Part shown: piece after piece, positions 1-7,682 of the stretch
How the letters are laid out: the number at the start of each line of letters is the position of its first letter
Position numbering within the stretch: the stretch's first letter is position 1
Source of the DNA: Thermohalobaculum sp039815685
GTDB lineage: Bacteria; Pseudomonadota; Alphaproteobacteria; Rhodobacterales; Rhodobacteraceae
Assembly: GCA_039815685.1 (NCBI GenBank)
Contig: JBCBYV010000023.1
Span: 1-64,000, forward strand
Reading direction: 5' to 3'
Length of the DNA stretch: 64,000 nt
Position numbers and translations under genes: made by a program
Notes under the pieces: generated by a model
What the model saw: only the letters and a program-made list of their open reading frames with translations
Databases searched by the model: none
What the model was told of the DNA's origin: nothing

Positions 1-50
1 CCCTGATGCCGGACTGGGCGGTACAGTACCCTCAGGACGGAGGATGACGG

Positions 51-350
51 ATGAGCAAGCAACCGAGGCGGCGGTTCACGCCGGAGTTCAAGGAGCAGGC
101 GGTCGCGCGATTGTCGGCGCCGGGTGCCACGCAGAGCAGCGTGGCGAAGGAGCTGGGCGTGACGGCGACACAGCTGAAGACATGGCGGCTTGAACTCGAG
201 GCCGCCGGCTCGGCGGCAGCCGTGCTGCGCCAGAAAGCCGAGGCTGCGGAACTTGCCGAGTTGCGGCGCGAGAACCGGCGTCTCAAAGAAGAAGTGGAGG
301 TGATGCGGAAGGCCTCGGCTTTTTTCGCTCAGTGGGCGGCGAAAACATGA
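51..350 (+). CDS. IS3-family transposase OrfA (HTH/leucine zipper)
   Basis: A 99-residue DNA-binding subunit of an IS3 transposase. The N-terminal half is a helix-turn-helix of the transposase-8 type (FTPEFKEQAVARL, then SVAKELGVTATQLKTW). The C-terminal half is a heptad-rich zipper (LAELRRENRRLKEEVEVM) that mediates OrfA/OrfAB multimerisation in this family. The ATG follows a GGAGGATGACGG purine tract. Its 3' end overlaps orfB, and the run T TTT TTC at 320-326 in the orfA frame would let ribosomes slip to -1 to make the OrfAB fusion transposase. Confidence 0.93.
   Translation: MSKQPRRRFTPEFKEQAVARLSAPGATQSSVAKELGVTATQLKTWRLELEAAGSAAAVLRQKAEAAELAELRRENRRLKEEVEVMRKASAFFAQWAAKT
320..326 (+). 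other. Probable -1 programmed frameshift heptamer
   Basis: The heptamer T TTT TTC fits the X XXY YYZ slippery rule in the orfA frame (codons begin at 321 and 324). orfB is open in the -1 frame across this point. IS3 elements use such signals, more often A AAA AAG, to make the OrfAB fusion. No downstream pseudoknot was modelled. Confidence 0.6.
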
Positions 351-1270
351 AGGCGAAGCTCACCTTCATCGCGGCCCATACTGCTCAGCACGCCATCCGG
401 TTGATGTGCCGGGTGCTGTCGGTCAGCCCGAGCTGGTTCCACGCCTGGCGCGCCGCAGCCCCCAGACGGGCAGCACGCCAGGCTGTCCGTGATGCGTTGG
501 CCGCCCGGATCCGGGAGATCTTCGAACAGAGCAAGGGGCGCTATGGTGCGCCACGCATCCATGCCGAGCTGGTGGCCCAAGGACTTTGGATCGCGCGGAA
601 GACGGTGGCTAAGATAATGTGGGAGAACGGTATTCGACCGCCGCGCCGACGTCGGCGCGTACCGCAAACGACCGACAGCCGGCATAAGCTGGGCATCGCA
701 CCAAATTTGTTGAAACGCGATTTCCATGCCGACGCGCCCGATCGGGTCTGGCTGGCCGATATCAGCTACGTCCCGACCGACGAAGGCTGGCTCTACCTCG
801 CCGCCGTCAAGGGTGAGCCATTGGCCGCCATCGGTCCGAGGACGATGGCGAACGCGACCATGGAGATCATCGGATGGTCGATGTCCGACAGCCTGAAGAA
901 AGGCTTGGCGATCGATGCCATGCGCATGGCGCTGCAGAACCGACGGCCGGCGCCGGGGCTGATCTGCCATTCTGATCGCGGCGTCCAATACGCCAGTGGC
1001 GACTACCGCAAGCAGCTTGCGGCCTCTGGCGCCAACGCTTCGATGAGCGGCAAGGGCAATTGCTTGGACAATGCGCCGATGGAGAGCTTCTTCGGCTCAC
1101 TCAAGACAGAGATGGTCCACCGTGCCCATTTCCGCACCCGCCGCGAAGCGAAGGCAGCACTCTTCGAGTACATCGCCATCTTCTACAACCGACAGCGCCG
1201 CCATTCACGCATCGGCTACCGAACGCCCGAACAGGCCAGGATCGACATGACCCGCGCCAAAGCAGCATAG
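332..1270 (+). CDS. IS3-family transposase OrfB (rve/DDE domain), with in-frame insertion
   Basis: Catalytic half of the IS3 transposase, normally translated as an OrfAB fusion. An independent GTG at 332 or ATG at 347 is possible. It has an HTH_21 region (GRYGAPRIHAEL) and an rve core with D in WLADISY, D in CHSDRGVQY and E in NAPMESFFG. D to E has the canonical 35 intervening residues. The first two Asp are separated by 71 residues instead of the usual 59-60. The excess maps to 15 residues (GEPLAAIGPRTMANA, 812-856) where relatives have about 3 (typically K-D-M-A-T-M-E-I), a net insertion near 12 codons. The element may therefore be catalytically impaired. Confidence 0.9.
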   Translation: MGGENMKAKLTFIAAHTAQHAIRLMCRVLSVSPSWFHAWRAAAPRRAARQAVRDALAARIREIFEQSKGRYGAPRIHAELVAQGLWIARKTVAKIMWENGIRPPRRRRRVPQTTDSRHKLGIAPNLLKRDFHADAPDRVWLADISYVPTDEGWLYLAAVKGEPLAAIGPRTMANATMEIIGWSMSDSLKKGLAIDAMRMALQNRRPAPGLICHSDRGVQYASGDYRKQLAASGANASMSGKGNCLDNAPMESFFGSLKTEMVHRAHFRTRREAKAALFEYIAIFYNRQRRHSRIGYRTPEQARIDMTRAKAA

Positions 1271-1280
1271 TGAACAAACG

Positions 1281-1302
1281 CCAAGTCCGGTCTCAGGGGA
1301 CA
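1281..1302 (-). repeat. IS3 element right terminal inverted repeat
   Basis: Read inward on the minus strand it starts TGTCCCCTGA and then CCGGACTT. The left partner begins at base 1 of the window (CCCTGATGCCGGACTGGGCG), with 17 of 20 positions identical. The TG dinucleotide at the tip is typical of IS3 ends. Confidence 0.82.
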
Positions 1303-1345
1303 AGCCCACTTGCCCTACTGCCGCAAAACAGGACTTCGAACCCCC

Positions 1346-1368
1346 AAAACTACCTTGCCCTTCAAGGT
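1346..1368 (-). terminator. Probable terminator of tRNA-Ser
   Basis: On the minus strand ACCTTG-AAGGG-CAAGGT forms a perfect 6-bp stem with a 5-nt loop, followed by AGTTTTGGGG. It lies 33 bp past the 3' end of tRNA-Ser. The stem is short and the T run is only four. Confidence 0.5.
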
Positions 1369-1400
1369 GTTGGAGGGAAACGGAAGGACTGAGTGCCAAA

Positions 1401-1490
1401 TGGCGGAGAGGGTGGGATTCGAACCCACGGAACCCGTGAAGGCTCAACGGTTTTCGAGACCGCCCCGTTCGACCACTCCGGCACCTCTCC
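1401..1490 (-). tRNA. tRNA-Ser (anticodon CGA)
   Basis: A class II tRNA of 90 nt including an encoded CCA. The acceptor stem is GGAGAGG/CCTCTCC with discriminator G. The D-arm is GCCGGAGTGGTCGAACGGGGC, shown here in two overlapping parts: GCCGGAGTGG and TCGAACGGGGC. The anticodon arm GCGGT-CTCGAAA-ACCGT places CGA at 34-36 (reads UCG). A long variable arm and the T-arm GGTTCGAATCC follow. It is transcribed leftward, toward the IS3 element. Confidence 0.97.
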
Positions 1491-1528
1491 GACGGTCTCT
1501 TACCTCACGGGCGAGACGCGCGGGCGGC

Positions 1529-1557
1529 GTCATACCTAGGGTATTGCGGGGGCGCAA
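1529..1557 (-). promoter_or_regulatory. Putative sigma-70 promoter of tRNA-Ser
   Basis: On the minus strand TTGCGC, a 17-nt spacer and TATGAC would start transcription about 30 nt upstream of the tRNA. The -35 hexamer overlaps a perfect inverted repeat, TATTGCG-GGGG-CGCAATA, at 1542-1559. Confidence 0.5.
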
Positions 1558-1638
1558 TATGTCGGGAAAGAAAAATCGGTGTGGCCAGCTTGCCGACTTT
1601 AGGTTGGCCGTCGCCACGGCTGAGTTCTGCGCAGGAGC

Positions 1639-1667
1639 TTGACTTTCGGTCGCGGGGTGCTCATTAC
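1639..1667 (+). promoter_or_regulatory. Possible promoter of rplU-rpmA
   Basis: TTGACT, a 17-nt spacer and CATTAC precede rplU. They would give a GC-rich 5' leader of about 150 nt before the L21 start at 1824. The -10 box is weak. I see no other feature in 1491-1823 besides the two promoters. Confidence 0.38.
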
Positions 1668-1823
1668 GCGCGCTCCGATCGAGAGCGTTGATCGGGGGCG
1701 TGCAGGGTCTTGCCGCCAATCAGGTTGCCCACTGGGGCACGCTGTCCGAGGCGCGGCATGGGCCGCAGAAGTGCTCCGACGATTGCGTCTGAGCCGCCAC
1801 AGGGCGCGCGACGGGAGATGAAT

Positions 1824-2138
1824 ATGTTCGCTGTCATCAAGACGGGCGGCAAGCAGTACAAGGTTGCTGCCGGAGACGAGATTACGATCGAGAAGCTCGA
1901 GGCCGCCGCCGGCGAGAGCGTGGACTTCGCCGACGTGCTGATGCTGGGCGGTGAGACCGTGACCGTGGGCACGCCCACTGTCGCGGGCGCCAGCGTCAAG
2001 GCGGAGGTTGTGGAGCAGGGGCGCGGGCCCAAGGTCTACACGTTCCACAAGCGGCGCCGGAAGAGCAGCTCAAAGCGCCTGCGCGGTCACCGCCAGCACC
2101 TGACCACGGTGCGCGTGACCGAGATCGTCGCAGGCTGA
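1824..2138 (+). CDS. rplU: 50S ribosomal protein L21
   Basis: A 104-residue large-subunit protein that binds 23S rRNA near L20. It begins MFAVIKTGGKQYKVAAGDE and contains the family's C-terminal FHKRRRKSSSKRLRGHRQ stretch, both diagnostic. I chose the ATG at 1824 over the ATG at 1818 because GGAG at 1814-1817 sits 6 nt upstream and L21 proteins begin MFAVI or MYAVI. rpmA follows 16 bp later in the usual rplU-rpmA pair, ahead of obgE. Confidence 0.98.
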   Translation: MFAVIKTGGKQYKVAAGDEITIEKLEAAAGESVDFADVLMLGGETVTVGTPTVAGASVKAEVVEQGRGPKVYTFHKRRRKSSSKRLRGHRQHLTTVRVTEIVAG

Positions 2139-2154
2139 GGGGGAGGAGAGAGAC

Positions 2155-2424
2155 ATGGCACACAAGAAGGCAGGCGGCTCCTCGCGCAACGGGCGCGACA
2201 GCGCTGGTCGCCGTCTCGGCGTCAAGAAGTTCGGTGGCGAAGCCGTCATCCCGGGCAACATCCTGGTGCGCCAGCGCGGGACAAAGTGGTGGCCGGGCGA
2301 GAACACCGGCCTTGGAAAGGACCATACGATCTTTGCCACTGGCGAGGGTCACGTGAAGTTCCACAAAGGCCTCAAGGGTCGCACGTTCGTGTCGGTGATC
2401 CCGGCCCCGGAGGCGGCCGAGTAA
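2155..2424 (+). CDS. rpmA: 50S ribosomal protein L27
   Basis: An 89-residue protein whose N-terminus reaches the peptidyl-transferase centre. The start MAHKKAGGSSRNGRDSAGRR and the RQRGTKWWPGENTGLGKDHT segment are characteristic. There is no N-terminal extension of the Firmicutes type, so no processing is expected. GGGGGAGGAG precedes the ATG. A strong hairpin terminator follows 28 bp downstream, separating this two-gene unit from the acetyltransferase. Confidence 0.98.
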   Translation: MAHKKAGGSSRNGRDSAGRRLGVKKFGGEAVIPGNILVRQRGTKWWPGENTGLGKDHTIFATGEGHVKFHKGLKGRTFVSVIPAPEAAE

Positions 2425-2452
2425 GCCGGCGTCTCCTCGACGACATTGAAGA

Positions 2453-2482
2453 GGGGATCGGCCGGCGGGCCGGTCCCCTTTG
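2453..2482 (+). terminator. Rho-independent terminator after rpmA
   Basis: GGGGATCGGCC-GGCG-GGCCGGTCCCC forms an 11-bp stem with one G-T pair, followed by TTTG. It lies between rpmA and the next gene. Confidence 0.78.
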
Positions 2483-2551
2483 TGATTCCGGGGCGCTTGA
2501 TCTCACCCAGCGTACCCCGCCATGGTTCAGGCAGCGTTCTGGGAGGATCGC

Positions 2552-3136
2552 ATGGCCGATATTGCAACCGCCGCGACAGAAGGCGAGGACGGCTGGATGA
2601 ACGCGACTTTCGGCACGTCGCGGCTGCTTCTTCGTCCGCTGCGTCCTTCGGATGCGGGGCCGATGGAGCTCTATGCAGGCGATGCGCGGGTCGCGCGGAT
2701 GACGACCAGCATCCCTCACCCCTATCCTCCGGGTGCTGCAGCAGCCTTTATCGAGCGCCAGGGCATGCCCGGTGCGGCTGAGCGGTGCTGGGTGATTGAC
2801 GGCTCGCCCATCGGTGCTGCGGAGATGATCGGCGTGGTCAGCATCAAGCGTGCGGCCGGTGAGATCGGCTATTGGATCGGCCCGCCATTCTGGAACACCG
2901 GTTATGCTTCCGAGGCAGTCGAAGGTGTCGTCGCGACGCTTTTCGGCGAAGGCTGGCGAGAGATCCGAGCAACTGTCTTTACGGACAATCCGGCCTCCGC
3001 GCATGTGCTCGAGAAGCTGGGGTTTGTCGAAACGGGGCTGATCGAGACGTACTCGGTCGCCCGTGGCGAGGCCGCGGAGACGCGGGTCTATCGGGTTGAT
3101 CCGGAGACGTTCGCGGCGGCGCGGGCACGGGGCTGA
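2552..3136 (+). CDS. GNAT-family N-acetyltransferase (RimJ/RimL type)
   Basis: A 194-residue acyl-CoA N-acyltransferase of the RimJ/RimL-like Acetyltransf_3 branch. It has TSRLLLRPLRPSDAG near the N-terminus, GEIGYWIGPPFWNTGYASEA (acetyl-CoA loop and alpha3) and the C-terminal NPASAHVLEKLGFVETG motif. The ATG at 2552 is preceded by GGGAGG at 2541-2546; an upstream in-frame ATG (2522) lacks a ribosome site. The gene sits between rpmA and obgE as in other Rhodobacteraceae. The substrate (ribosomal protein or small amine) cannot be read from sequence. Confidence 0.88.
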   Translation: MADIATAATEGEDGWMNATFGTSRLLLRPLRPSDAGPMELYAGDARVARMTTSIPHPYPPGAAAAFIERQGMPGAAERCWVIDGSPIGAAEMIGVVSIKRAAGEIGYWIGPPFWNTGYASEAVEGVVATLFGEGWREIRATVFTDNPASAHVLEKLGFVETGLIETYSVARGEAAETRVYRVDPETFAAARARG

Positions 3137-3145
3137 GAGACGGCT

Positions 3146-4180
3146 ATGCGCTTTCTCGACCAGGCGAAGGTCTATGTGCGCTCGGGCTCCGGCGGCCCGG
3201 GCTCCGTCAGCTTTCGTCGTGAGAAGTTCATCGAGTATGGCGGGCCCGATGGTGGTGATGGCGGGCGCGGCGGCGATGTCTGGATCGAGGCGGTGGATGG
3301 GCTGAACACGCTGATCGACTTCCGCTATCAGCAGCACTTTTTCGCGCAGAACGGCGAGCATGGCATGGGCCGTCAGCGCACCGGCAAGTCTGGGGCGGAC
3401 AAGGTGCTCCAGGTGCCCGCCGGCACCGAGGTGCTGGACGAGGATCAGGGGACGGTGCTTGCGGACCTGACGGAGGTGGGCGAGCGCCATTGTGTGGCCA
3501 AGGGCGGCAATGGCGGTTTCGGTAACCTGCACTTCACGACCTCGACCAACCGCGCCCCGCGCCATGCCAACCCGGGGCAGCCGGGGATCGAGCGGACGAT
3601 CTGGCTGCGCCTCAAGTTGATCGCGGATGCGGGGCTTGTGGGCCTGCCCAATGCGGGGAAAAGCACGTTCCTTGCCGCCGTCTCGAACGCGCGGCCGAAG
3701 ATCGCGGCCTATCCTTTCACCACGCTGCATCCCAATCTTGGCGTGGCCTATGTGGACGGGCGCGAATTCGTGCTGGCGGACATTCCGGGACTGATCGAGG
3801 GGGCACATGAGGGCCGCGGGATCGGAGACCGATTTCTCGGTCATATCGAGCGTTGCGCGGTTCTCCTGCACCTCGTCGATGCGACGGCCGAGGACCCGCT
3901 GGCTGATATGCGTGTGGTCGAGGGCGAGCTTGCCGCTTACGGCGCAGGGCTCGATAGGAAGCCGCGGATCGTGGCGCTTTCCAAGACCGATGCTCTGCCG
4001 GCCGAGGATCTCGTAGCCCTCGAGGCTCTGATGGCGGAGGAGGGCGTGACGGTCGATCATCGTCTCTCGGCCGTGAGCGGGGCCGGCGTGGAGGACACCC
4101 TGCGGGCTCTGCGAGCCGTCATTCAGGAGGCGCGCTCGGCTACAGGCCTGCAGCGCGAAGAAGCGTCATGGGCACCCTGA
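3146..4180 (+). CDS. obgE: GTPase ObgE/CgtA
   Basis: A 344-residue ribosome-associated GTPase acting in 50S assembly and stress control. Residues 1-158 form the glycine-rich Obg fold (SGSGGPGSVSFRREK, GGDGGRGGDV). The G domain follows with GLPNAGKST (166-174), DIPG (212-215), SKTD in place of NKxD (279-282) and SAVSG (308-312). There is no long C-terminal extension. Its 3' end overlaps proB by 13 bp, indicating translational coupling. Confidence 0.97.
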   Translation: MRFLDQAKVYVRSGSGGPGSVSFRREKFIEYGGPDGGDGGRGGDVWIEAVDGLNTLIDFRYQQHFFAQNGEHGMGRQRTGKSGADKVLQVPAGTEVLDEDQGTVLADLTEVGERHCVAKGGNGGFGNLHFTTSTNRAPRHANPGQPGIERTIWLRLKLIADAGLVGLPNAGKSTFLAAVSNARPKIAAYPFTTLHPNLGVAYVDGREFVLADIPGLIEGAHEGRGIGDRFLGHIERCAVLLHLVDATAEDPLADMRVVEGELAAYGAGLDRKPRIVALSKTDALPAEDLVALEALMAEEGVTVDHRLSAVSGAGVEDTLRALRAVIQEARSATGLQREEASWAP

Positions 4181-5346
4181 TCGCCGCCAATGCAGACCGG
4201 CTGGTCACGGCGCGCAGGGTCGTGGTCAAGGTCGGCTCCGCTCTGCTGGTGGACGGTGATGGGCGGTTGCGGGAGACGTGGCTCAAGGGGCTTGCCGCGG
4301 ATCTCGGTGAGCTTGCCCGTAGAGGCGTGCGTCCCGTGGTCGTCTCTTCCGGCGCCATTGCGCTCGGCCGTGGTGTGCTGAACCTAGGCGCCCGCGACCT
4401 GCCGCTTGAGGAGAGCCAGGCGGCCGCTGCGGTGGGACAGACGCGTCTTGCCCGCGCCTGGGAGAGCGCGCTGGCCGGGGAGGGGCTGCTCGGGGCCCAA
4501 GTGTTGCTCACACTCGAGGATACGCAGGACCGGCGCCGGTACCTCAACGGCCGGGCGACGATCCAGGCGCTTCTCGCGCATGGCGCCGTGCCGGTGGTGA
4601 ACGAGAACGACACGGTGGCGACGGACGAAATCCGCTACGGCGACAACGACCGCCTCGCCGCTCGCGTGGCGCTGATGGCCGGGGCAGACGTCCTGGTGCT
4701 GCTGTCGGATGTCGATGGGCTCTACACGGCGAACCCGCGGCAGAACGCAGATGCGCGGCATCTGCCTGAGATCGACGCCATCACGCCGGAGATCGAAGCC
4801 ATGGCCGGCGATGCCGGCTCAGGTCTCGCGCGCGGCGGTATGCGCACCAAGATCCTGGCAGCCAAGACCGCGACCCAGGGCGGTTGTGCCATGGCGATCA
4901 CGCAGGGCGATCTCGAACGGCCCCTCACTGCAATGCGGGAGGGTGCACGCAGCACGTGGTTCGCGGCGCAGGCGAGCCCTGCTGCGGCGCGCAAGGCCTG
5001 GATCGCGGGCATGAAGCCGCTTGGCCGGTTGCAGGTGGATGCGGGGGCCGCCGCTGCCCTCCGCCGCGGCAAGTCGCTGCTGCCTGCGGGTCTCACTGCT
5101 GTGAGCGGCAGTTTCGGGCGGGGCGACCCGGTAACGGTCGCAGGGCCGGATGGTGCCGCGGTGGCTGCAGCCCTTGCCGGATACAGCGCGGCAGAGGCAG
5201 CGCGTCTTGTCGGCGTCCAGTCGGATCGGATCGCCGAGGTGCTGGGCTATCCCGGCCGGGCCGCCCTCGCCCACGCGGACGACATGGTGATATGGGGAGC
5301 GCGTAGCGTGTTGGCGCCTGCAACTGGCTCGGGAGAGGACGGATGA
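4168..5346 (+). CDS. proB: Glutamate 5-kinase
   Basis: A 392-residue cytosolic enzyme making L-glutamyl 5-phosphate from glutamate and ATP, the first step of proline synthesis. The amino-acid kinase domain carries VVVKVGSALL, VVSSGAIALG, NENDTVATDEIRYGDNDRL and LLSDVDGLYTANP. A PUA domain occupies roughly residues 285-370, as in most bacterial ProB. The start overlaps the obgE end and the stop overlaps proA (ATGA). Confidence 0.97.
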   Translation: MGTLIAANADRLVTARRVVVKVGSALLVDGDGRLRETWLKGLAADLGELARRGVRPVVVSSGAIALGRGVLNLGARDLPLEESQAAAAVGQTRLARAWESALAGEGLLGAQVLLTLEDTQDRRRYLNGRATIQALLAHGAVPVVNENDTVATDEIRYGDNDRLAARVALMAGADVLVLLSDVDGLYTANPRQNADARHLPEIDAITPEIEAMAGDAGSGLARGGMRTKILAAKTATQGGCAMAITQGDLERPLTAMREGARSTWFAAQASPAAARKAWIAGMKPLGRLQVDAGAAAALRRGKSLLPAGLTAVSGSFGRGDPVTVAGPDGAAVAAALAGYSAAEAARLVGVQSDRIAEVLGYPGRAALAHADDMVIWGARSVLAPATGSGEDG

Positions 5347-6611
5347 ACGAACGCTTCGACGATATCCCCGCGTTGGTCGCCAGCATGGGGCAGCGAGCAA
5401 AGGCGGCGGCTGCCGTGCTGGCCGAGGCGACGGCGGAGCGGAAGCATGCCGCGTTGAGCGCTGCGGCCGAGGCGATCCTCGACAGGCGCGACGACATCTC
5501 GGCCGCGAACGCGGTCGACATGGAGACTGCGCGCGAGAAGGGTCTCGGCGGCGCGATGCTCGACCGGCTGCTCCTCACCGACGACCGGATTACGGGCATG
5601 GCAGCGGGCCTTCAGGCGGTTGCAGCGCAGACCGATCCCGTCGGTCGCGTGCTGGCCGAGTGGACCGTGCCCTCGGGCCTGCGCATCCGGCGCGTGGCCA
5701 CGCCGCTGGGCGTGGTTGGCGTGATCTATGAGAGCAGGCCGAACGTGACGGCTGACGCCGGCGGCTTGTGCCTTTGGTCCGGCAACGCGGCCATCCTGCG
5801 CGGCGGATCGGAGAGCTTCGAGAGTGCTGGTGCGATCCATGCCTGCCTCGTGGCGGGGCTCGAGGCCGCGGGCCTGCCGGCGGATGCCATACAGCGCATG
5901 CCCGTGCGCGACCGCGCGGCGGTGGCCGAGATGCTGCGGGCGGTCGACACTATCGACGTGATTGTGCCGCGTGGGGGTAAGGGGCTCGTTGGCCTGGTGC
6001 AGGCGGAGGCACGCGTTCCGGTGTTCGCGCATCTCGAAGGTATCTGCCATGTCTATCTCGATGCCGCTGCCGATCCTGAGAAGGCGTTGGCCGTGATCCT
6101 GAACGCCAAGACGCGGCGAACTGGGATCTGCGGTGCGGCGGAGTGCCTGCTGATCGACCGGAAGGCTGCGTCCGTCGGCGTCGACGCGGTGCGGTCCCTC
6201 CTCTCTGCCGGTGTCCGCGTGCATGGGGACACGGAGATCGCGGCGGCCGTCGACGGTGTGACGCCGGCGACGGAGGACGACTGGGGCCGCGAGTACCTCG
6301 ACATGGATATCGCTGTTCGGATGGTCGACGGGGTCGAGGGCGCGGTCGACCATATTCGCCACTACGGCTCGAGCCACACTGAGGCGGTGCTGACCGAGGA
6401 TGACGCTGTGGCTGCTCGCTTCTTCGCAGCGCTCGACAGTGCGATCCTGATGTGGAACGCGTCGACCCAGTTCGCCGATGGCGGGGAATTCGGCATGGGC
6501 GCGGAGATCGGTATCGCGACGGGCAAGATGCACGCCCGCGGTCCTGTCGGCGCAGATCAGCTGACGAGCTTCAAGTATCTGGTGGAGGGGGATGGTACGG
6601 TGCGCCCCTAG
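5343..6611 (+). CDS. proA: Gamma-glutamyl phosphate reductase
   Basis: A 422-residue NADPH-dependent reductase converting glutamyl 5-phosphate to glutamate 5-semialdehyde, the second step of proline synthesis. ALDH-like fold with GVIYESRPNVTADAGGLCL, PRGGKGLV and the catalytic-cysteine region TRRTGICGAAECLL (Cys263). The C-terminal block ALDSAILMWNASTQFADGGEFGMGAEIGI is shown here only by its start, NASTQFADGGEFGMGAEI. ATGA overlap with proB. No proC is present in the window. Confidence 0.97.
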   Translation: MNERFDDIPALVASMGQRAKAAAAVLAEATAERKHAALSAAAEAILDRRDDISAANAVDMETAREKGLGGAMLDRLLLTDDRITGMAAGLQAVAAQTDPVGRVLAEWTVPSGLRIRRVATPLGVVGVIYESRPNVTADAGGLCLWSGNAAILRGGSESFESAGAIHACLVAGLEAAGLPADAIQRMPVRDRAAVAEMLRAVDTIDVIVPRGGKGLVGLVQAEARVPVFAHLEGICHVYLDAAADPEKALAVILNAKTRRTGICGAAECLLIDRKAASVGVDAVRSLLSAGVRVHGDTEIAAAVDGVTPATEDDWGREYLDMDIAVRMVDGVEGAVDHIRHYGSSHTEAVLTEDDAVAARFFAALDSAILMWNASTQFADGGEFGMGAEIGIATGKMHARGPVGADQLTSFKYLVEGDGTVRP

Positions 6612-6655
6612 CGGCGTAGTTCACCACCCCTCCTGCGCCCGTACTGCCGTGAAGC

Positions 6656-6676
6656 GCGAGCGGTCTCCGCGCTCGC
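6656..6676 (+). terminator. Possible hairpin between convergent genes
   Basis: GCGAGCG-GTCTCCG-CGCTCGC is a perfect 7-bp stem 45 bp past proA, which faces the DUF882 gene. There is no T tail on either strand, so it may only stabilise 3' ends. Confidence 0.33.
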
Positions 6677-6787
6677 AGCTTAGTCGTGACTCAGTGAGAA
6701 GGGTGATCCGGTCTCGAGAACCTCAGGCGACCAAGAGATCGGCCCGCAATGGAGCTAGAGGCTGCCTATCTACAGCGGGAGACTGGC

Positions 6788-7357
6788 TCAGCGGCCCCAG
6801 TCGCGCACAGGTCCGCTGTCGAGATGCACGAATTTGGAGCGGGTGTAGCGCCCGACACCGCCGGCGCTCAGGGCGCGGCCAGCGCCGGAAATCTGCTCCA
6901 CACTCCGAGACTTGAGGGCGATATCCACCGCCATCCCGCGCGTATGATAAGACTTCTTGGCGACGCCACGGCTCCGCCGGCGTAGAAACGCGTTGGTTCC
7001 CGGCGTCCTGTATCCTGAGACGATGTCGAATGGCTCGCGGCAGTCGAGGAGATTGTGCGTTGCCGCCAGGATGTCGATGACCCGCGGGTCCATGCTCGTC
7101 GCCTGTTCGGCGCGCCAGTCGCGGAGGATCTGGTTAAACGCTTCCAGCGCTTCCAGGACGTATCGACCTTCGACCCAGTAGACGCTGCTCACCTTCTCAC
7201 CGGTTCGTGAGTTGATGAGGCGTAGCGACCGGAAATCGCCACGACCGCTATTATATGCCGCTAGTGCAGGTGTTGCCGCGCTCGCGCCTGTCGCAAGCAG
7301 GCCAGTCAAGACGATCCGACGGGTGAGACCGCCGGACGCAAAGTGCCGGATGCCCAA
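6788..7357 (-). CDS. DUF882 (YcbK-like) peptidase M15-type protein
   Basis: A 189-residue envelope protein of the DUF882/peptidase M15_2 family, related to D-Ala metallopeptidases. The N-terminus has a twin-Arg-like signal (LTRRIVLTGLLATG... to TPALA). The fold's zinc-site motifs are SYHTRGMAVDI (HxxGxAxD) and FVHLDSGPVRDWG. The only usable start is TTG at 7357, since an in-frame stop lies 11 codons upstream and no ATG/GTG intervenes; AAGGGG precedes it. It is divergent from an L,D-transpeptidase, mirroring the enterobacterial ycbB-ycbK neighbourhood, which points to peptidoglycan work. Confidence 0.88.
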   Translation of the reverse strand: MGIRHFASGGLTRRIVLTGLLATGASAATPALAAYNSGRGDFRSLRLINSRTGEKVSSVYWVEGRYVLEALEAFNQILRDWRAEQATSMDPRVIDILAATHNLLDCREPFDIVSGYRTPGTNAFLRRRSRGVAKKSYHTRGMAVDIALKSRSVEQISGAGRALSAGGVGRYTRSKFVHLDSGPVRDWGR

Positions 7358-7682
7358 ACTTCTGCCCCTTGTTCCGTTCTGTGAACTTCTTCACTGACGG
7401 CGTCATTCTTGCCATTCGTATGGCATACAAAAATTTTCCTTCCAAGTTGCAAACGCGTCATAGCTCGTTGCATCTGCGCACTGGTATTCAGTTCCGCGGA
7501 GCGACAGCGAGTGCCGGCGCGCGGGAGTGCGGCGCACCCAATTCTCTTATGCGTTGCGGCAATTTTCACACGAGCAAGCCTAATGCCGACGGACCATTCG
7601 CAGGCCGGTTCAGAAACTCGGCGACGTGAAGGGCAAGGGCATGATAACCCTCGGGTAGTACGACCGTGGTGAGGTTTCCCTG
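7358..7682. other. Divergent intergenic region between DUF882 and L,D-transpeptidase genes
   Basis: 325 bp without a supported gene. It must hold promoters for both flanking genes. On the minus strand TTGCAA, 17 nt and TGTATG is a possible promoter for the DUF882 gene, overlapping an 11-bp palindrome GTATG-G-CATAC at 7418-7428. The stretch 7415-7445 is markedly AT-rich for this genome. Confidence 0.4.

Larger units (their letters stand above)
1..1302 (+). mobile_element. IS3-family insertion sequence, nearly complete
   Basis: Two overlapping transposase frames (orfA then orfB in the -1 frame) are bounded by inverted ends. The right end read inward is TGTCCCCTGAGACCGGACTT. From its fifth base it matches the first 20 bases of the window at 17 of 20 positions, so the left tip (about 4 bases) lies just outside the window. 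Total length would be about 1.3 kb, normal for IS3. The left flank is unavailable, so a target duplication cannot be tested. The right end stops 44 bp before the hairpin that follows tRNA-Ser. The transposase carries an unusual internal insertion (see orfB). Confidence 0.93.

Noticed and set aside
1304..1400. GACTTCGAACCCCC near tRNA-Ser as a degenerate second tRNA
   Set aside because: Only a T-arm-like fragment is visible; no acceptor or anticodon arms can be paired.
3711..3726. CTATCCTTTC inside obgE as a fourth copy of the exopolysaccharide palindrome
   Set aside because: Only the left arm matches. It encodes conserved ObgE residues (YPFTT) and has no right arm.
2372..4060. A 562-codon open frame on the minus strand opposite the acetyltransferase and obgE
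   Set aside because: The plus-strand genes here are unmistakable. Long antisense frames are expected in DNA of this GC content, and this one shows no domain. The same applies to 5247-6533 (opposite proA) and 15706-17268 (opposite mmsA).
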